Of a DNA stretch of 64,000 bases, positions 25,101 to 39,358 are shown piece after piece (positions within the stretch are counted from its first letter, which is position 1; each line of letters opens with the position of its first letter). The stretch is taken from assembly GCA_032622095.1 (NCBI GenBank), contig CP136069.1, positions 201,486,690 through 201,550,689 on the forward strand, written 5' to 3'. This DNA comes from Siphonodentalium dalli (lineage: Eukaryota > Mollusca > Scaphopoda > Gadilida > Siphonodentaliidae). Both the position numbers and the translations under genes were made by a program. A model generated the notes under the pieces. It was not told where the DNA came from. It worked only from the letters and a program-made list of their open reading frames with translations, and searched no databases.

Positions 25101-28100
25101 CACGCATGCCAGGAGGTATATGTTACGGATATAGAGGCATGCTGTATGGTTTATATATTTATAACCGGCCACGCATGCCAGGGGGCATATGTTACGGATA
25201 TAGAGGCATGATGTCCGGTTTATATATATATAACCGGCCACGCATGCCAGGAGGTATATGTTACGGATATAGAGGCATGCTGTGTGGTTTAGATATATAT
25301 AACCGACCACGCATGCCAGGAGGTATATTTTACGGATATAGAGGCATGCTGTATGGTTTATATATATATAACCGGCCACGCATGCCTGGAGGTATATGTT
25401 ACGGATATAGAGGCATGCTGTGTGGTTTATATATATATAACCGGCCACGCATGCCAGGAGGTATATGTTACGGATATAGAGGCATGCAGTGTGGTTTAGA
25501 TATATATAACCGACCACGCATGTCAGGAGGTATATGTTACGGATATAGAGGCATGCTGTATGGTTTATATATATATAACCGGCCACGCATGCCAGGGGGC
25601 ATATGTTACGGATATAGAGGCATGATGTCCGGTTTATATATATATAACCGGCCACGCATGCCAGGAGGTATATGTTACGGATATAGAGGCATGCTGTATG
25701 GTTTATATGTATATAACCGACCACGCATGCCAGGAGGTATATGTTACGGATATAGAGGCATGCTGTCCGGTTTATATATATATAACCGGCCACGCATGCC
25801 AGGAGGTATATGTTACGGATATAGAGGCATGCTGTATGGTTTATATATATATAACCGACCACGCATGCCAGGAGGTATATGTTACGGATATAGAGGCATG
25901 CTGTGTGGTTTATATATATATAACCGACCACGCATGTCAGGAGGTATATGTTACGGATATAGAGGCATGCTGTATGGTTCATATATATATATATATAACC
26001 GGCCACGCATGCCAGGAGGTATATGTTACGGATATAGAGGCATGCTGTGTGGTTTATATATATATAACCGGCCACGCATGCCAGGAGGTATATGTTACGG
26101 ATATAGAGGCATGCTGTGTGGTTTAGATATATATAACCGACCACGCATGCCAGGAGGTATATGTTACGGATATAGAGGCATGCTGTATGGTTTATATATT
26201 TATAACCGGCCACGCATGCCAGGGGGCATATGTTACGGATATAGAGGCATGATGTCCGGTTTATATATATATAACCGGCCACGCATGCCAGGAGGTATAT
26301 GTTACGGATATAGAGGCATGCTGTGTGGTTTAGATATATATAACCGACCACGCATGCCAGGAGGTATATTTTACGGATATAGAGGCATGCTGTATGGTTT
26401 ATATATATATAACCGGCCACGCATGCCAGGAGGTATATGTTACGGATATAGAGGCATGCTGTGTGGTTTATATATATATAACCGGCCACGCATGCCAGGA
26501 GGTATATGTTACGGATATAGAGGCATGCTGTGTGGTTTAGATATATATAACCGACCACGCATGTCAGGAGGTATATGTTACGGATATAGAGGCATGCTGT
26601 ATGGTTTATATATATATAACCGGCCACGCATGCCAGGGGGCATATGTTACGGATATAGAGGCATGATGTCCGGTTTATATATATATAACCGGCCACGCAT
26701 GCCAGGAGGTATATGTTACGGATATAGAGGCATGCTGTATGGTTTATATGTATATAACCGACCACGCATGCCAGGAGGTATATGTTACGGATATAGAGGC
26801 ATGCTGTCCGGTTTATATATATATAACCGGCCACGCATGCCAGGAGGTATATGTTACGGATATAGAGGCATGCTGTATGGTTTATATATATATAACCGAC
26901 CACGCATGCCAGGAGGTATATGTTACGGATATAGAGGCATGCTGTGTGGTTTATATATATATAACCGACCACGCATGTCAGGAGGTATATGTTACGGATA
27001 TAGAGGCATGCTGTATGGTTCATATATATATATATATAACCGGCCACGCATGCCAGGAGGTATATGTTACGGATATAGAGGCATGCTGTATGGTTTATAT
27101 ATATATATATATAACCGGCCACGCATGCCAGGAGGTATATGTTACGGATATAGAGGCATGCTGTATGGTTTATATATATATAACCGGCCACGCATGTCAG
27201 GAGGTATATGTTACGGATATAGAGGCATGCTGTATGGTTTATATATATATAACCGGCCACGCATGTCAGGAGGTATATGTTACGGATATAGAGGCATGCT
27301 GTATGGTTTATATATATATAACCGACCACGCATGTCAGGAGGTATATGTTACGGATATAGAGGCATGCTGTATGGTTTATATATATATAACCGGCCACGC
27401 ATTCCAGGAGGTATATGTTACTGATATAGAGGCATGCTGTATGGTTTATATATATATATATATATAACCGGCCACGCATGCCAGGAGGTATATGTTACGG
27501 ATATAGAGGCATGCTGTATGGTTTATATATATATAACCGGCCACGCATGTCAGGAGGTATATGTTACGGATATAGAGGCATGCTGTATGGTTTATATATA
27601 TATAACCGGCCACGCATGTCAGGAGGTATATGTTACGGATATAGAGGCATGCTGTATGGTTTATATATATATATATATATATAACCGGCCACGCATGCCA
27701 GGAGGTATATGTTACGGATATAGAGGCATGCTGTGTGGTTTATATATATATAACCGACCACGCATACTAGGAGGTATATGTTACGGATATAGAGGCATGC
27801 TTATGGTTTAGATATATATAACCGACCACGCATGCCAGGAGGTATATGTTACGGATATAGAGGCATGCTGTGTGGTTTAGATATATATAACCGACCACGC
27901 ATGCCAGGAGGTATATGTTACGGATATAGAGGCATGCTGTATGGTTTATATATATATATAACCGGCCACGCATGCCAGGGGGCATATGTTACGGATATAG
28001 AGGCATGATGTCCGGTTTATATATATATAACCGGCCACGCATGCCAGGAGGTATGTGTTACGGATATAGAGGCATGCTGAATGGTTTATATATATATAAC

Positions 28101-31100
28101 CGGCCACGCATGCCAGGAGTTATATGGTACGGATATAGAGGCATGATGTCCGGTTTATATATATATAACCGGCCACGCATGCCAGGAGGTATATGTTACG
28201 GATATAGAGGCATGATGTCCGGTTTATATATATATAACCGACCACGCATGCCAGGAGGTATATGTTACGGATATAGAGGCATGATGTCCGGTTTATATAT
28301 ATATAACCGGCCACGCATGCCAGGAGGTATATTTCACGGATATAGAGGCATGCTGTATGGTTTATATATATATAACCGACCACGCATGCCAGGAGGTATA
28401 TTTTACGGATATAGAGGCATGCTGTATGGTTTATATATATATAACCGGCCACGCATGCCAGGAGGTATATGTTACGGATATAGAGGCATGCTGTATGGTT
28501 TATATATATATATAACCGACCACGCATGCCAGGAGGTATATGTTACGGATATAGAGGCATGCTGTATGGTTTATATATATATAACCGACCACGCATGCCA
28601 GGAGGTATATGTTACGGATATAGAGGCATGCTGTATGGTTTAAATATATATAACCGACCACGCATGCCAGGAGGTATATTTTAAGGATATAGAGGCATGC
28701 TGTATGGTTTATATATATATAACCGGCCACGCATGCCAGGAGGTATATGTTACGGATATAGAGGCATGCTGTATGGTTTATATATATATATAACCGACCA
28801 CGCATGCCAGGAGGTATATGTTACGGATATAGAGGCATGCTGTATGGTTTATATATATATAACCGACCACGCATGCCAGGAGGTATATGTTACGGATATA
28901 GAGGCATGCTGTATGGTTTATATATATATAACCGACCACGCATGCCAGGAGGTATATGTTACGGATATAGAGGCATGATGTCCGGTTTATATATATATAA
29001 CCGGCCACGCATGCCAGGAGGTATATGTTACGGATATAGAGGCATGCTGTGTGGTTTATATATATATAACCGACCACGCATGCCAGGAGGTATATGTTAC
29101 GGATATAGAGGCATGATGTCCGGTTTATATATATATAACCGGCCACGCATGCCAGGAGGTATATGTTACGGATATAGAGGCATGATGTCCGGTTTATATA
29201 TATATAACCGGCCACGCATGCCAGGAGGTATATGTTACGGATATAGAGGCATGCTGTATGGTTTAGATATATATAACCGACCACCCATGCCAGGAGGTAT
29301 ATGTTACGGATATAGAGGCATGCTGTATGGTTTATATATATATAACCGGCCACGCATGTCAGGAGGTATATGTTACGGATATAGAGGCATGCTGTGTGGT
29401 TTATATATATATAACCGGCCACGCATGCCAGGAGGTATATGTTACGGATATAGAGGCATGCTGTGTGGTTTATATATATATAACCGGCCACGCATGCCAG
29501 GAGGTATATGTTACGGATATAGAGGCATGCTGTGTGGTTTAGATATATATAACCGACCACGCATGCCAGGAGGTATATGTTACGGATATAGAGGCATGCT
29601 GTATGGTTTATATATTTATAACCGGCCACGCATGCCAGGGGGCATATGTTACGGATATAGAGGCATGATGTCCGGTTTATATATATATAACCGGCCACGC
29701 ATGCCAGGAGGTATATGTTACGGATATAGAGGCATGCTGTGTGGTTTAGATATATATAACCGACCACGCATGTCAGGAGGTATATGTTACGGATATAGAG
29801 GCATGCTGTATGGTTTATATATATATAACCGGCCACGCATTCCAGGAGGTATATGTTACTGATATAGAGGCATGCTGTATGGTTTATATATATATATATA
29901 TAACCGGCCACGCATGCCAGGAGGTATATGTTACGGATATAGAGGCATGATGTATGGTTTATATATATATAACCGGCCACGCATGTCAGGAGGTATATGT
30001 TACGGATATAGAGGCATGCTGTATGGTTTATATATATATAACCGGCCACGCATGTCAGGAGGTATATGTTACGGATATAGAGGCATGCTGTATGGTTTAT
30101 ATATATATATATATATATAACCGGCCACGCATGCCAGGAGGTATATGTTACGGATATAGAGGCATGCTGTGTGGTTTATATATATATAACCGACCACGCA
30201 TACTAGGAGGTATATGTTACGGATATAGAGGCATGCTTATGGTTTAGATATATATAACCGACCACGCATGCCAGGAGGTATATGTTACGGATATAGAGGC
30301 ATGCTGTGTGGTTTAGATATATATAACCGACCACGCATGCCAGGAGGTATATGTTACGGATATAGAGGCATGCTGTATGGTTTATATATATATATAACCG
30401 GCCACGCATGCCAGGGGGCATATGTTACGGATATAGAGGCATGATGTCCGGTTTATATATATATAACCGGCCACGCATGCCAGGAGGTATATGTTACGGA
30501 TATAGAGGCATGCTGAATGGTTTATATATATATAACCGGCCACGCATGCCAGGAGTTATATGGTACGGATATAGAGGCATGATGTCCGGTTTATATATAT
30601 ATAACCGGCCACGCATGCCAGGAGGTATATGTTACGGATATAGAGGCATGATGTCCGGTTTATATATATATAACCGACCACGCATGCCAGGAGGTATATG
30701 TTACGGATATAGAGGCATGATGTCCGGTTTATATATATATAACCGGCCACGCATGCCAGGAGGTATATTTCACGGATATAGAGGCATGCTGTATGGTTTA
30801 TATATATATAACCGACCACGCATGCCAGGAGGTATATTTTACGGATATAGAGGCATGCTGTATGGTTTATATATATATAACCGGCCACGCATGCCAGGAG
30901 GTATATGTTACGGATATAGAGGCATGCTGTATGGTTTATATATATATATAACCGACCACGCATGCCAGGAGGTATATGTTACGGATATAGAGGCATGCTG
31001 TATGGTTTATATATATATAACCGACCACGCATGCCAGGAGGTATATGTTACGGATATAGAGGCATGCTGTATGGTTTATATATATATAACCGACCACGCA

Positions 31101-34100
31101 TGCCAGGAGGTATATTTTAAGGATATAGAGGCATGCTGTATGGTTTATATATATATAACCGGCCACGCATGCCAGGAGGTATATGTTACGGATATAGAGG
31201 CATGCTGTATGGTTTATATATATATATAACCGACCACGCATGCCAGGAGGTATATGTTACGGATATAGAGGCATGCTGTATGGTTTATATATATATAACC
31301 GACCACGCATGCCAGGAGGTATATGTTACGGATATAGAGGCATGCTGTATGGTTTATATATATATAACCGACCACGCATGCCAGGAGGTATATGTTACGG
31401 ATATAGAGGCATGATGTCCGGTTTATATATATATAACCGGCCACGCATGCCAGGAGGTATATGTTACGGATATAGAGGCATGCTGTGTGGTTTATATATA
31501 TATAACCGACCACGCATGCCAGGAGGTATATGTTACGGATATAGAGGCATGATGTCCGGTTTATATATATATAACCGGCCACGCATGCCAGGAGGTATAT
31601 GTTACGGATATAGAGGCATGATGTCCGGTTTATATATATATAACCGGCCACGCATGCCAGGAGGTATATGTTACGGATATAGAGGCATGCTGTATGGTTT
31701 AGATATATATAACCGACCACCCATGCCAGGAGGTATATGTTACGGATATAGAGGCATGCTGTATGGTTTATATATATATAACCGGCCACGCATGTCAGGA
31801 GGTATATGTTACGGATATAGAGGCATGCTGTGTGGTTTATATATATATAACCGGCCACGCATGCCAGGAGGTATATGTTACGGATATAGAGGCATGCTGT
31901 GTGGTTTATATATATATAACCGGCCACGCATGCCAGGAGGTATATGTTACGGATATAGAGGCATGCTGTGTGGTTTAGATATATATAACCGACCACGCAT
32001 GCCAGGAGGTATATGTTACGGATATAGAGGCATGCTGTATGGTTTATATATTTATAACCGGCCACGCATGCCAGGGGGCATATGTTACGGATATAGAGGC
32101 ATGATGTCCGGTTTATATATATATAACCGGCCACGCATGCCAGGAGGTATATGTTACGGATATAGAGGCATGCTGTGTGGTTTAGATATATATAACCGAC
32201 CACGCATGCCAGGAGGTATATTTTACGGATATAGAGGCATGCTGTATGGTTTATATATATATAACCGGCCACGCATGCCAGGAGGTATATGTTACGGATA
32301 TAGAGGCATGCTGTGTGGTTTATATATATATAACCGGCCACGCATGCCAGGAGGTATATGTTACGGATATAGAGGCATGCTGTGTGGTTTAGATATATAT
32401 AACCGACCACGCATGTCAGGAGGTATATGTTACGGATATAGAGGCATGCTGTATGGTTTATATATATATAACCGGCCACGCATGCCAGGGGGCATATGTT
32501 ACGGATATAGAGGCATGATGTCCGGTTTATATATATATAACCGGCCACGCATGCCAGGAGGTATATGTTACGGATATAGAGGCATGCTGTATGGTTTATA
32601 TGTATATAACCGACCACGCATGCCAGGAGGTATATGTTACGGATATAGAGGCATGCTGTCCGGTTTATATATATATAACCGGCCACGCATGCCAGGAGGT
32701 ATATGTTACGGATATAGAGGCATGCTGTATGGTTTATATATATATAACCGACCACGCATGCCAGGAGGTATATGTTACGGATATAGAGGCATGCTGTGTG
32801 GTTTATATATATATAACCGACCACGCATGTCAGGAGGTATATGTTACGGATATAGAGGCATGCTGTATGGTTCATATATATATATATATAACCGGCCACG
32901 CATGCCAGGAGGTATATGTTACGGATATAGAGGCATGCTGTATGGTTTATATATATATATATATAACCGGCCACGCATGCCAGGAGGTATATGTTACGGA
33001 TATAGAGGCATGCTGTATGGTTTATATATATATAACCGGCCACGCATGTCAGGAGGTATATGTTACGGATATAGAGGCATGCTGTATGGTTTATATATAT
33101 ATAACCGGCCACGCATGTCAGGAGGTATATGTTACGGATATAGAGGCATGCTGTATGGTTTATATATATATAACCGACCACGCATGTCAGGAGGTATATG
33201 TTACGGATATAGAGGCATGCTGTATGGTTTATATATATATAACCGGCCACGCATTCCAGGAGGTATATGTTACTGATATAGAGGCATGCTGTATGGTTTA
33301 TATATATATATATATATATAACCGGCCACGCATGCCAGGAGGTATATGTTACGGATATAGAGGCATGCTGTATGGTTTATATATATATAACCGGCCACGC
33401 ATGTCAGGAGGTATATGTTACGGATATAGAGGCATGCTGTATGGTTTATATATATATAACCGGCCACGCATGTCAGGAGGTATATGTTACGGATATAGAG
33501 GCATGCTGTATGGTTTATATATATATATATATATAACCGGCCACGCATGCCAGGAGGTATATGTTACGGATATAGAGGCATGCTGTGTGGTTTATATATA
33601 TATAACCGACCACGCATACTAGGAGGTATATGTTACGGATATAGAGGCATGCTTATGGTTTAGATATATATAACCGACCACGCATGCCAGGAGGTATATG
33701 TTACGGATATAGAGGCATGCTGTGTGGTTTAGATATATATAACCGACCACGCATGCCAGGAGGTATATGTTACGGATATAGAGGCATGCTGTATGGTTTA
33801 TATATATATAAAACCGGCCACGCATGCCAGGGGGCATATGTTACGGATATAGAGGCATGATGTCCGGTTTATATATATATAACCGGCCACGCATGCCAGG
33901 AGGTATATGTTACCGATATAGAGGCATGATGTCCGGTTTATATATATATAACCGACCACGCATGTCAGGAGGTATATGTCACGGATATAGAGGCATGCTG
34001 TATGGTTTATATATATATAACCGGCCACGCATGTCAGGAGGTATATGTTACGGATATAGAGGCATGCTGTATGGTTTATATATATATAACCGACCACGCA

Positions 34101-37100
34101 TGCCAGGAGGTATATGTAACGGATATAGAGGCATGCTGTGTGGTTTATATATATATAACCGACCACGCATGTCAGGAGGTATATGTTACGGATATAGAGG
34201 CATGCTGTATGGTTTATATATATATATATATATAACCGGCCATGCATGCCAGGAGGTATATGTTACGGATATAGAGGCATGCTGTATGGTTTATATATAT
34301 ATATATATAACCGGCCACGCATGCCAGGAGGTATATGTTACGGATATAGAGGCATGCTGTATGGTTTATATATATATAACCGGCCACGCATGCCAGGAGG
34401 TATATGTTACGGATATAGAGGCATGCTGTATGGTTTATATATATATAACCGGCCACGCATGCCAGGAGGTATATGTTACGGATATAGAGGCATGCTGTAT
34501 GGTTTATATATATATATATATATAACCGGCCACGCATGCCAGGAGGTATATGTTACGGATATAGAGGCATGCTGTATGGTTTATATATATAACCGGCCAC
34601 GCATGTCAGGAGGTATATGTTACGGATATAGAGGCATGCTGTATGGTTTATATATATATAACCGGCCACGCATGTCAGGAGGTATATGTTACGGATATAG
34701 AGGCATGCTGTATGGTTTATATATATATAACCGGCCACGCATGCCAGGAGGTATATGTTACGGATATAGAGGCATGCTGTATGGTTTATATATATATAAC
34801 CGGCCACGCATGTCAGGAGGTATATGTTACGGATATAGAGGCATGATGTCCGGTTTATATATATATAACCGACCACGCATGCCAGGAGGTATATGTTATG
34901 GATATAGAGGCATGCTGTATGGTTTATATATATATAACCGACCACGCATGTCAGGAGGTATATGTTATGGATATAGAGGCATGCTGTGTGGTTTAGATAT
35001 ATATAACCGGCCACGCATGTCAGGAGGTATATGTTACGGATATAGAGGCATGCTGTATGGTTTATATATATATAACCGGCCACGCATGCCAGGAGGTATA
35101 TGTTACGGATATAGAGGCATGCTGTGTGGTTTATATATATATAACCGGCCACGCATGCCAGGAGGTATATGTTACGGATATAGAGGCATGCTGTGTGGTT
35201 TAGATATATATAACCGACCACGCATGCCAGGAGGTATATGTTACGGATATAGAGGCATGATGTCCGGTTTATATATATATAACCGACCACGCATGCCAGG
35301 AGGTATATGTTACGGATATAGAGGCATGCTGTATGGTTTATATATATGTAACCCGCCACGCATGCCAGGAGGTATATGTTACGGATATAGAGGCATGCTG
35401 TGTGGTTTTGATATATATAACCGACCACGCATGCCAGGAGGTATATGTTACGGATATAGAGGCATGCTGTGTGGTTTATATATACATAACCGGCCACGCA
35501 TCCCAGGAGGAATATTTTAAGGATATAGAGGCATGGTGTCCGGTTTATATATATATAACCGACCACGCATGCCAGGAGGTATATGTTACGGATGTAGAGG
35601 CATGCTGTATGGTTTATATATATATAACCGACCACGCATGTCAGGAGGTATATGTTACGGATATAGAGGCATGCTGTGTGGTTTAGATATATATAACCGG
35701 CCACGCATGTCAGGAGGTATATGTTACGGATATAGAGGCATGCTGTGTGGTTTATATATATATAACCGACCACGCATGTCAGGAGGTATATTTATGGATA
35801 TAGAGGCATGCTGTATGGTTTATATATATATAACCGACCACGCATGTCAGGAGGTATATGTTATGGATATAGAGGCATGCTGTATGGTTTATATATATAT
35901 AACCGACCACGCATGTCAGGAGGTATATGTTATGGATATAGAGGCATGCTGTATGGTTTATATATATATAACCGACCACGCATGCCAGGAGGTATATGTT
36001 ACGGATATAGAGGCATGCTGTATGGTTTATATATATATATATAACCGGCCACGCATGTCAGGAGGTATATGTTACGGATATAGAGGCATGCTGTAAGGTT
36101 TATAAATATATAACCGACCACGCATGTCAGGAGGTATATGTTACGGATATAGAGGCATGCTGTATGGTTTATATATATATAACCGACCACGCATGTCAGG
36201 AGGTATATGTTATGGATATAGAGGCATGCTGTATGGTTTATATATATATAACCGGCCACGCATGCCAGGAGGTATATGTTACGGATATAGAGGCATGCTG
36301 TATGGTTTATATATATATATGTATATAACCGACCACGCATGCCAGGAGGTATATGTTACGGATATAGAGGCATGCTGTATGGTTTAGATATATATAACCG
36401 GTCACGCATGTCAGGAGGTATATGTTACGGATATAGAGGCATGCTGTATGGTTTATATATATATAACCGACCACGCATGTCAGGAGGTATATGTTATGGA
36501 TATAGAGGCATGCTGTATGGTTTATATATATATAACCGACCACGCATGCCAGGAGGCATATTTTACGGATATAGAGGCATGCTGTATGGTTTATATATAT
36601 ATAACCGACCACGCATGTCAGGAGGTATATGTTACGGATATAGAGGCATGCTGTATGGTTTATATATATATAACCGGCCACGCATGCCAGGAGGTATATG
36701 TTACGGATATAGAGGCATGCTGTGTGGTTTAGATATATATAACCGGCCACGCATGCCAGGAGGTATATGTTACGGATATAGAGGCATGCTGTATGGTTTA
36801 TATATATATAACCGGCCACGCATGCCAGGAGGTATATGTTACGGATATAGAGGCATGCTGTATGGTTTATATATATATAACCGACCACGCATGTCAGGAG
36901 GTATATGTTACGGATATAGAGGCATGCTGTATGGTTTATATATATATAACCGGCCACGCATGCCAGGAGGTATATGTTACGGATATAGAGGCATGCTGTA
37001 TGGTTTATATATATGTAACCCGCCACGCATGCCAGGAGGTATATGTTACGGATATAGAGGCATGCTGTGTGGTTTTGATATATATAACTGACCACGCATG

Positions 37101-39287
37101 CCAGGAGGTATATGTTACGGATATAGAGGCATGCTGTGTGGTTTATATATACATAACCGGCAACGCATCCCAGGAGGAATATTTTAAGGATATAGAGGCA
37201 TCGTGTTCGGTTTATATATATATAACCGACCACGCATGTCAGGAGGTATATGTTACGGATATAGAGGCATGCTGTATGGTTTATATATATATCACCGACC
37301 ACGCATGCCAGGAGGTATATGTTACGGATATAGAGGCATGCTGTATGGTTTATATATATATAACCGACCACGCATGTCAGGAGGTATATGTTACGGATAT
37401 AGAGGCATGACGTCCGGTTTATATATATATAACCGACCACGCATGCCAGGAGGTATATGTTACGGATATAGAGGCATGCTGTATGGTTTATATATATATA
37501 ACCGACCACGCATGTCAGGAGGTATATGTTACGGATATAGAGGCATGCTGTATGGTTTATATATATATAACCGACCACGCATGTCAGGAGGTATATGTTA
37601 CGGATATAGAGGCATGGTGTGTGGTTTATATATATATAACCGACCACGCATGTCAGGAGGTATATGTTACGGATATAGAGGCATGAAGTCCGGTTTATAT
37701 ATATATAACCGACCACGCATGCCAGGAGGTATATGTTACGGATATAGAGGCATTGACGTCCGGTTTATATATATATAACCGACCACGCATGCCAGGAGGT
37801 ATATGTTACGGATATAGAGGCATGCTGTCCGGTTTATATATATATAACCGACCACGCATGCCAGGAGGTATATGTTACGGATATAGAGGCATGCTGTATG
37901 GTTTATATATATATCACCGACCACGCATGCCAGGAGGTATATGTTACGGATATAGAGGCATGCTGTATGGTTTAGATATATATAACCGGCCACGCATGCC
38001 AGGAGGTAAATGTTACGGATATAGAGGCATGGTGTCCGGTTTATATATATATATATAACCGGCCACGCATGCCAGGAGGTATATGTTACGGATATAGAGG
38101 CATGCTGTATGGTTTAGATATATATAACCGGCCACACATGCCAGGAGGTATATGTTACGGATATAGAGGCATGGTGTCCGGTTTATATATATATAACCGG
38201 CCACGCATGCCAGGAGGTATATGTTACGGATATAGAGGCATGCTGTATGGTATATATATATATAACCGGCCACGCATGCCAGGAGGCATATGTTACGGAT
38301 ATAGAGGCATGCTGTATGGTTTATATATATATATAACCGGCCACGCATGCCAGGAGGCATATGTTACGGATAGAGAGGCATACTGTCCGGTTTAGATATA
38401 TATAACCGGCCACGCATGCCAGGAGGTATATGTTATGGATATAGAGGCATGGTTTATATATATATAACCGGCCACGCATGCCAGGAGGCATATGTTACGG
38501 ATATAGAGGCATGCTGTATGGTTTATATATATATAACCGGCCACGCATGCCAGGAGGCATATGCTATGGATATAGAGGCATGCTGTATGGTTTATATATA
38601 TATAACCGGCCACGCATGCCAGGAGGTATATGTTACGGATATAGAGGCATGCTGTATGGTTTATATATATATAACCGACCACGCATGTCAGGAGGTATAT
38701 GTTACGGATATAGAGGCATGCTGTATGGTTTATATATATATAACCGACCACGCATGCCAGGAGGTATATGTTATGGATATAGAGGCATGCTGTATGGTTT
38801 ATATATATATAACCGACCACGCATGCCAGGAGGCATATTTTACGGATATAGAGGCATGCTGTATGGTTTATATATATATAACCGACCACGCATGCCAGGA
38901 GGCATAATTATGTTGCGGATAGAGAGGCATGCTGTGTGGTTTAGATATATATAACCGGCCATGCATGCCAGGAGGCATATTTAACGGATATAGAGGCATG
39001 CTGTATGGTTTAGATATATATAACAGGCCACGCATGCCAGGAGGCATATTTTAAGGATATAGAGGCATGGTGTCCGGTTTAGATATATATAACTGACCAC
39101 GCATGCCAGGAGGCATATTTTACGGATATAGAGGCATGCTGTCCGGTTTAGATATATATAACGGCCACGCATGCCAGGAGGCATATTTTACTGATATAGA
39201 GGCATGCTGTCCGGTTTAGATATATATAACATGCCACGCATGCAATGAGGCATATTTTACGGATATAGAGGCATGCTGTCCGGTTTA
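22117..39287. repeat. 17.2-kb higher-order repeat, copy 1
   Basis: This block of the array matches 39359-56526 unit for unit. The offset is 17242 at the left, 17243 after a 1-bp insertion near 40816, then 17245, 17320, 17318, 17314 and finally 17239. The steps are TA-tract slips and gain or loss of one unit (75 bp, near 44950 and 34290). Internal order includes three copies of a rare GTTATATGGTACGG unit at about 23661, 28118 and 30554. Confidence 0.9.
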
Positions 39288-39358
39288 TATATATATAACC
39301 GGCCACGCATGCCAGGAGGCATATGCTATGGATATAGAGGCATGCTGTATGGTTTATA

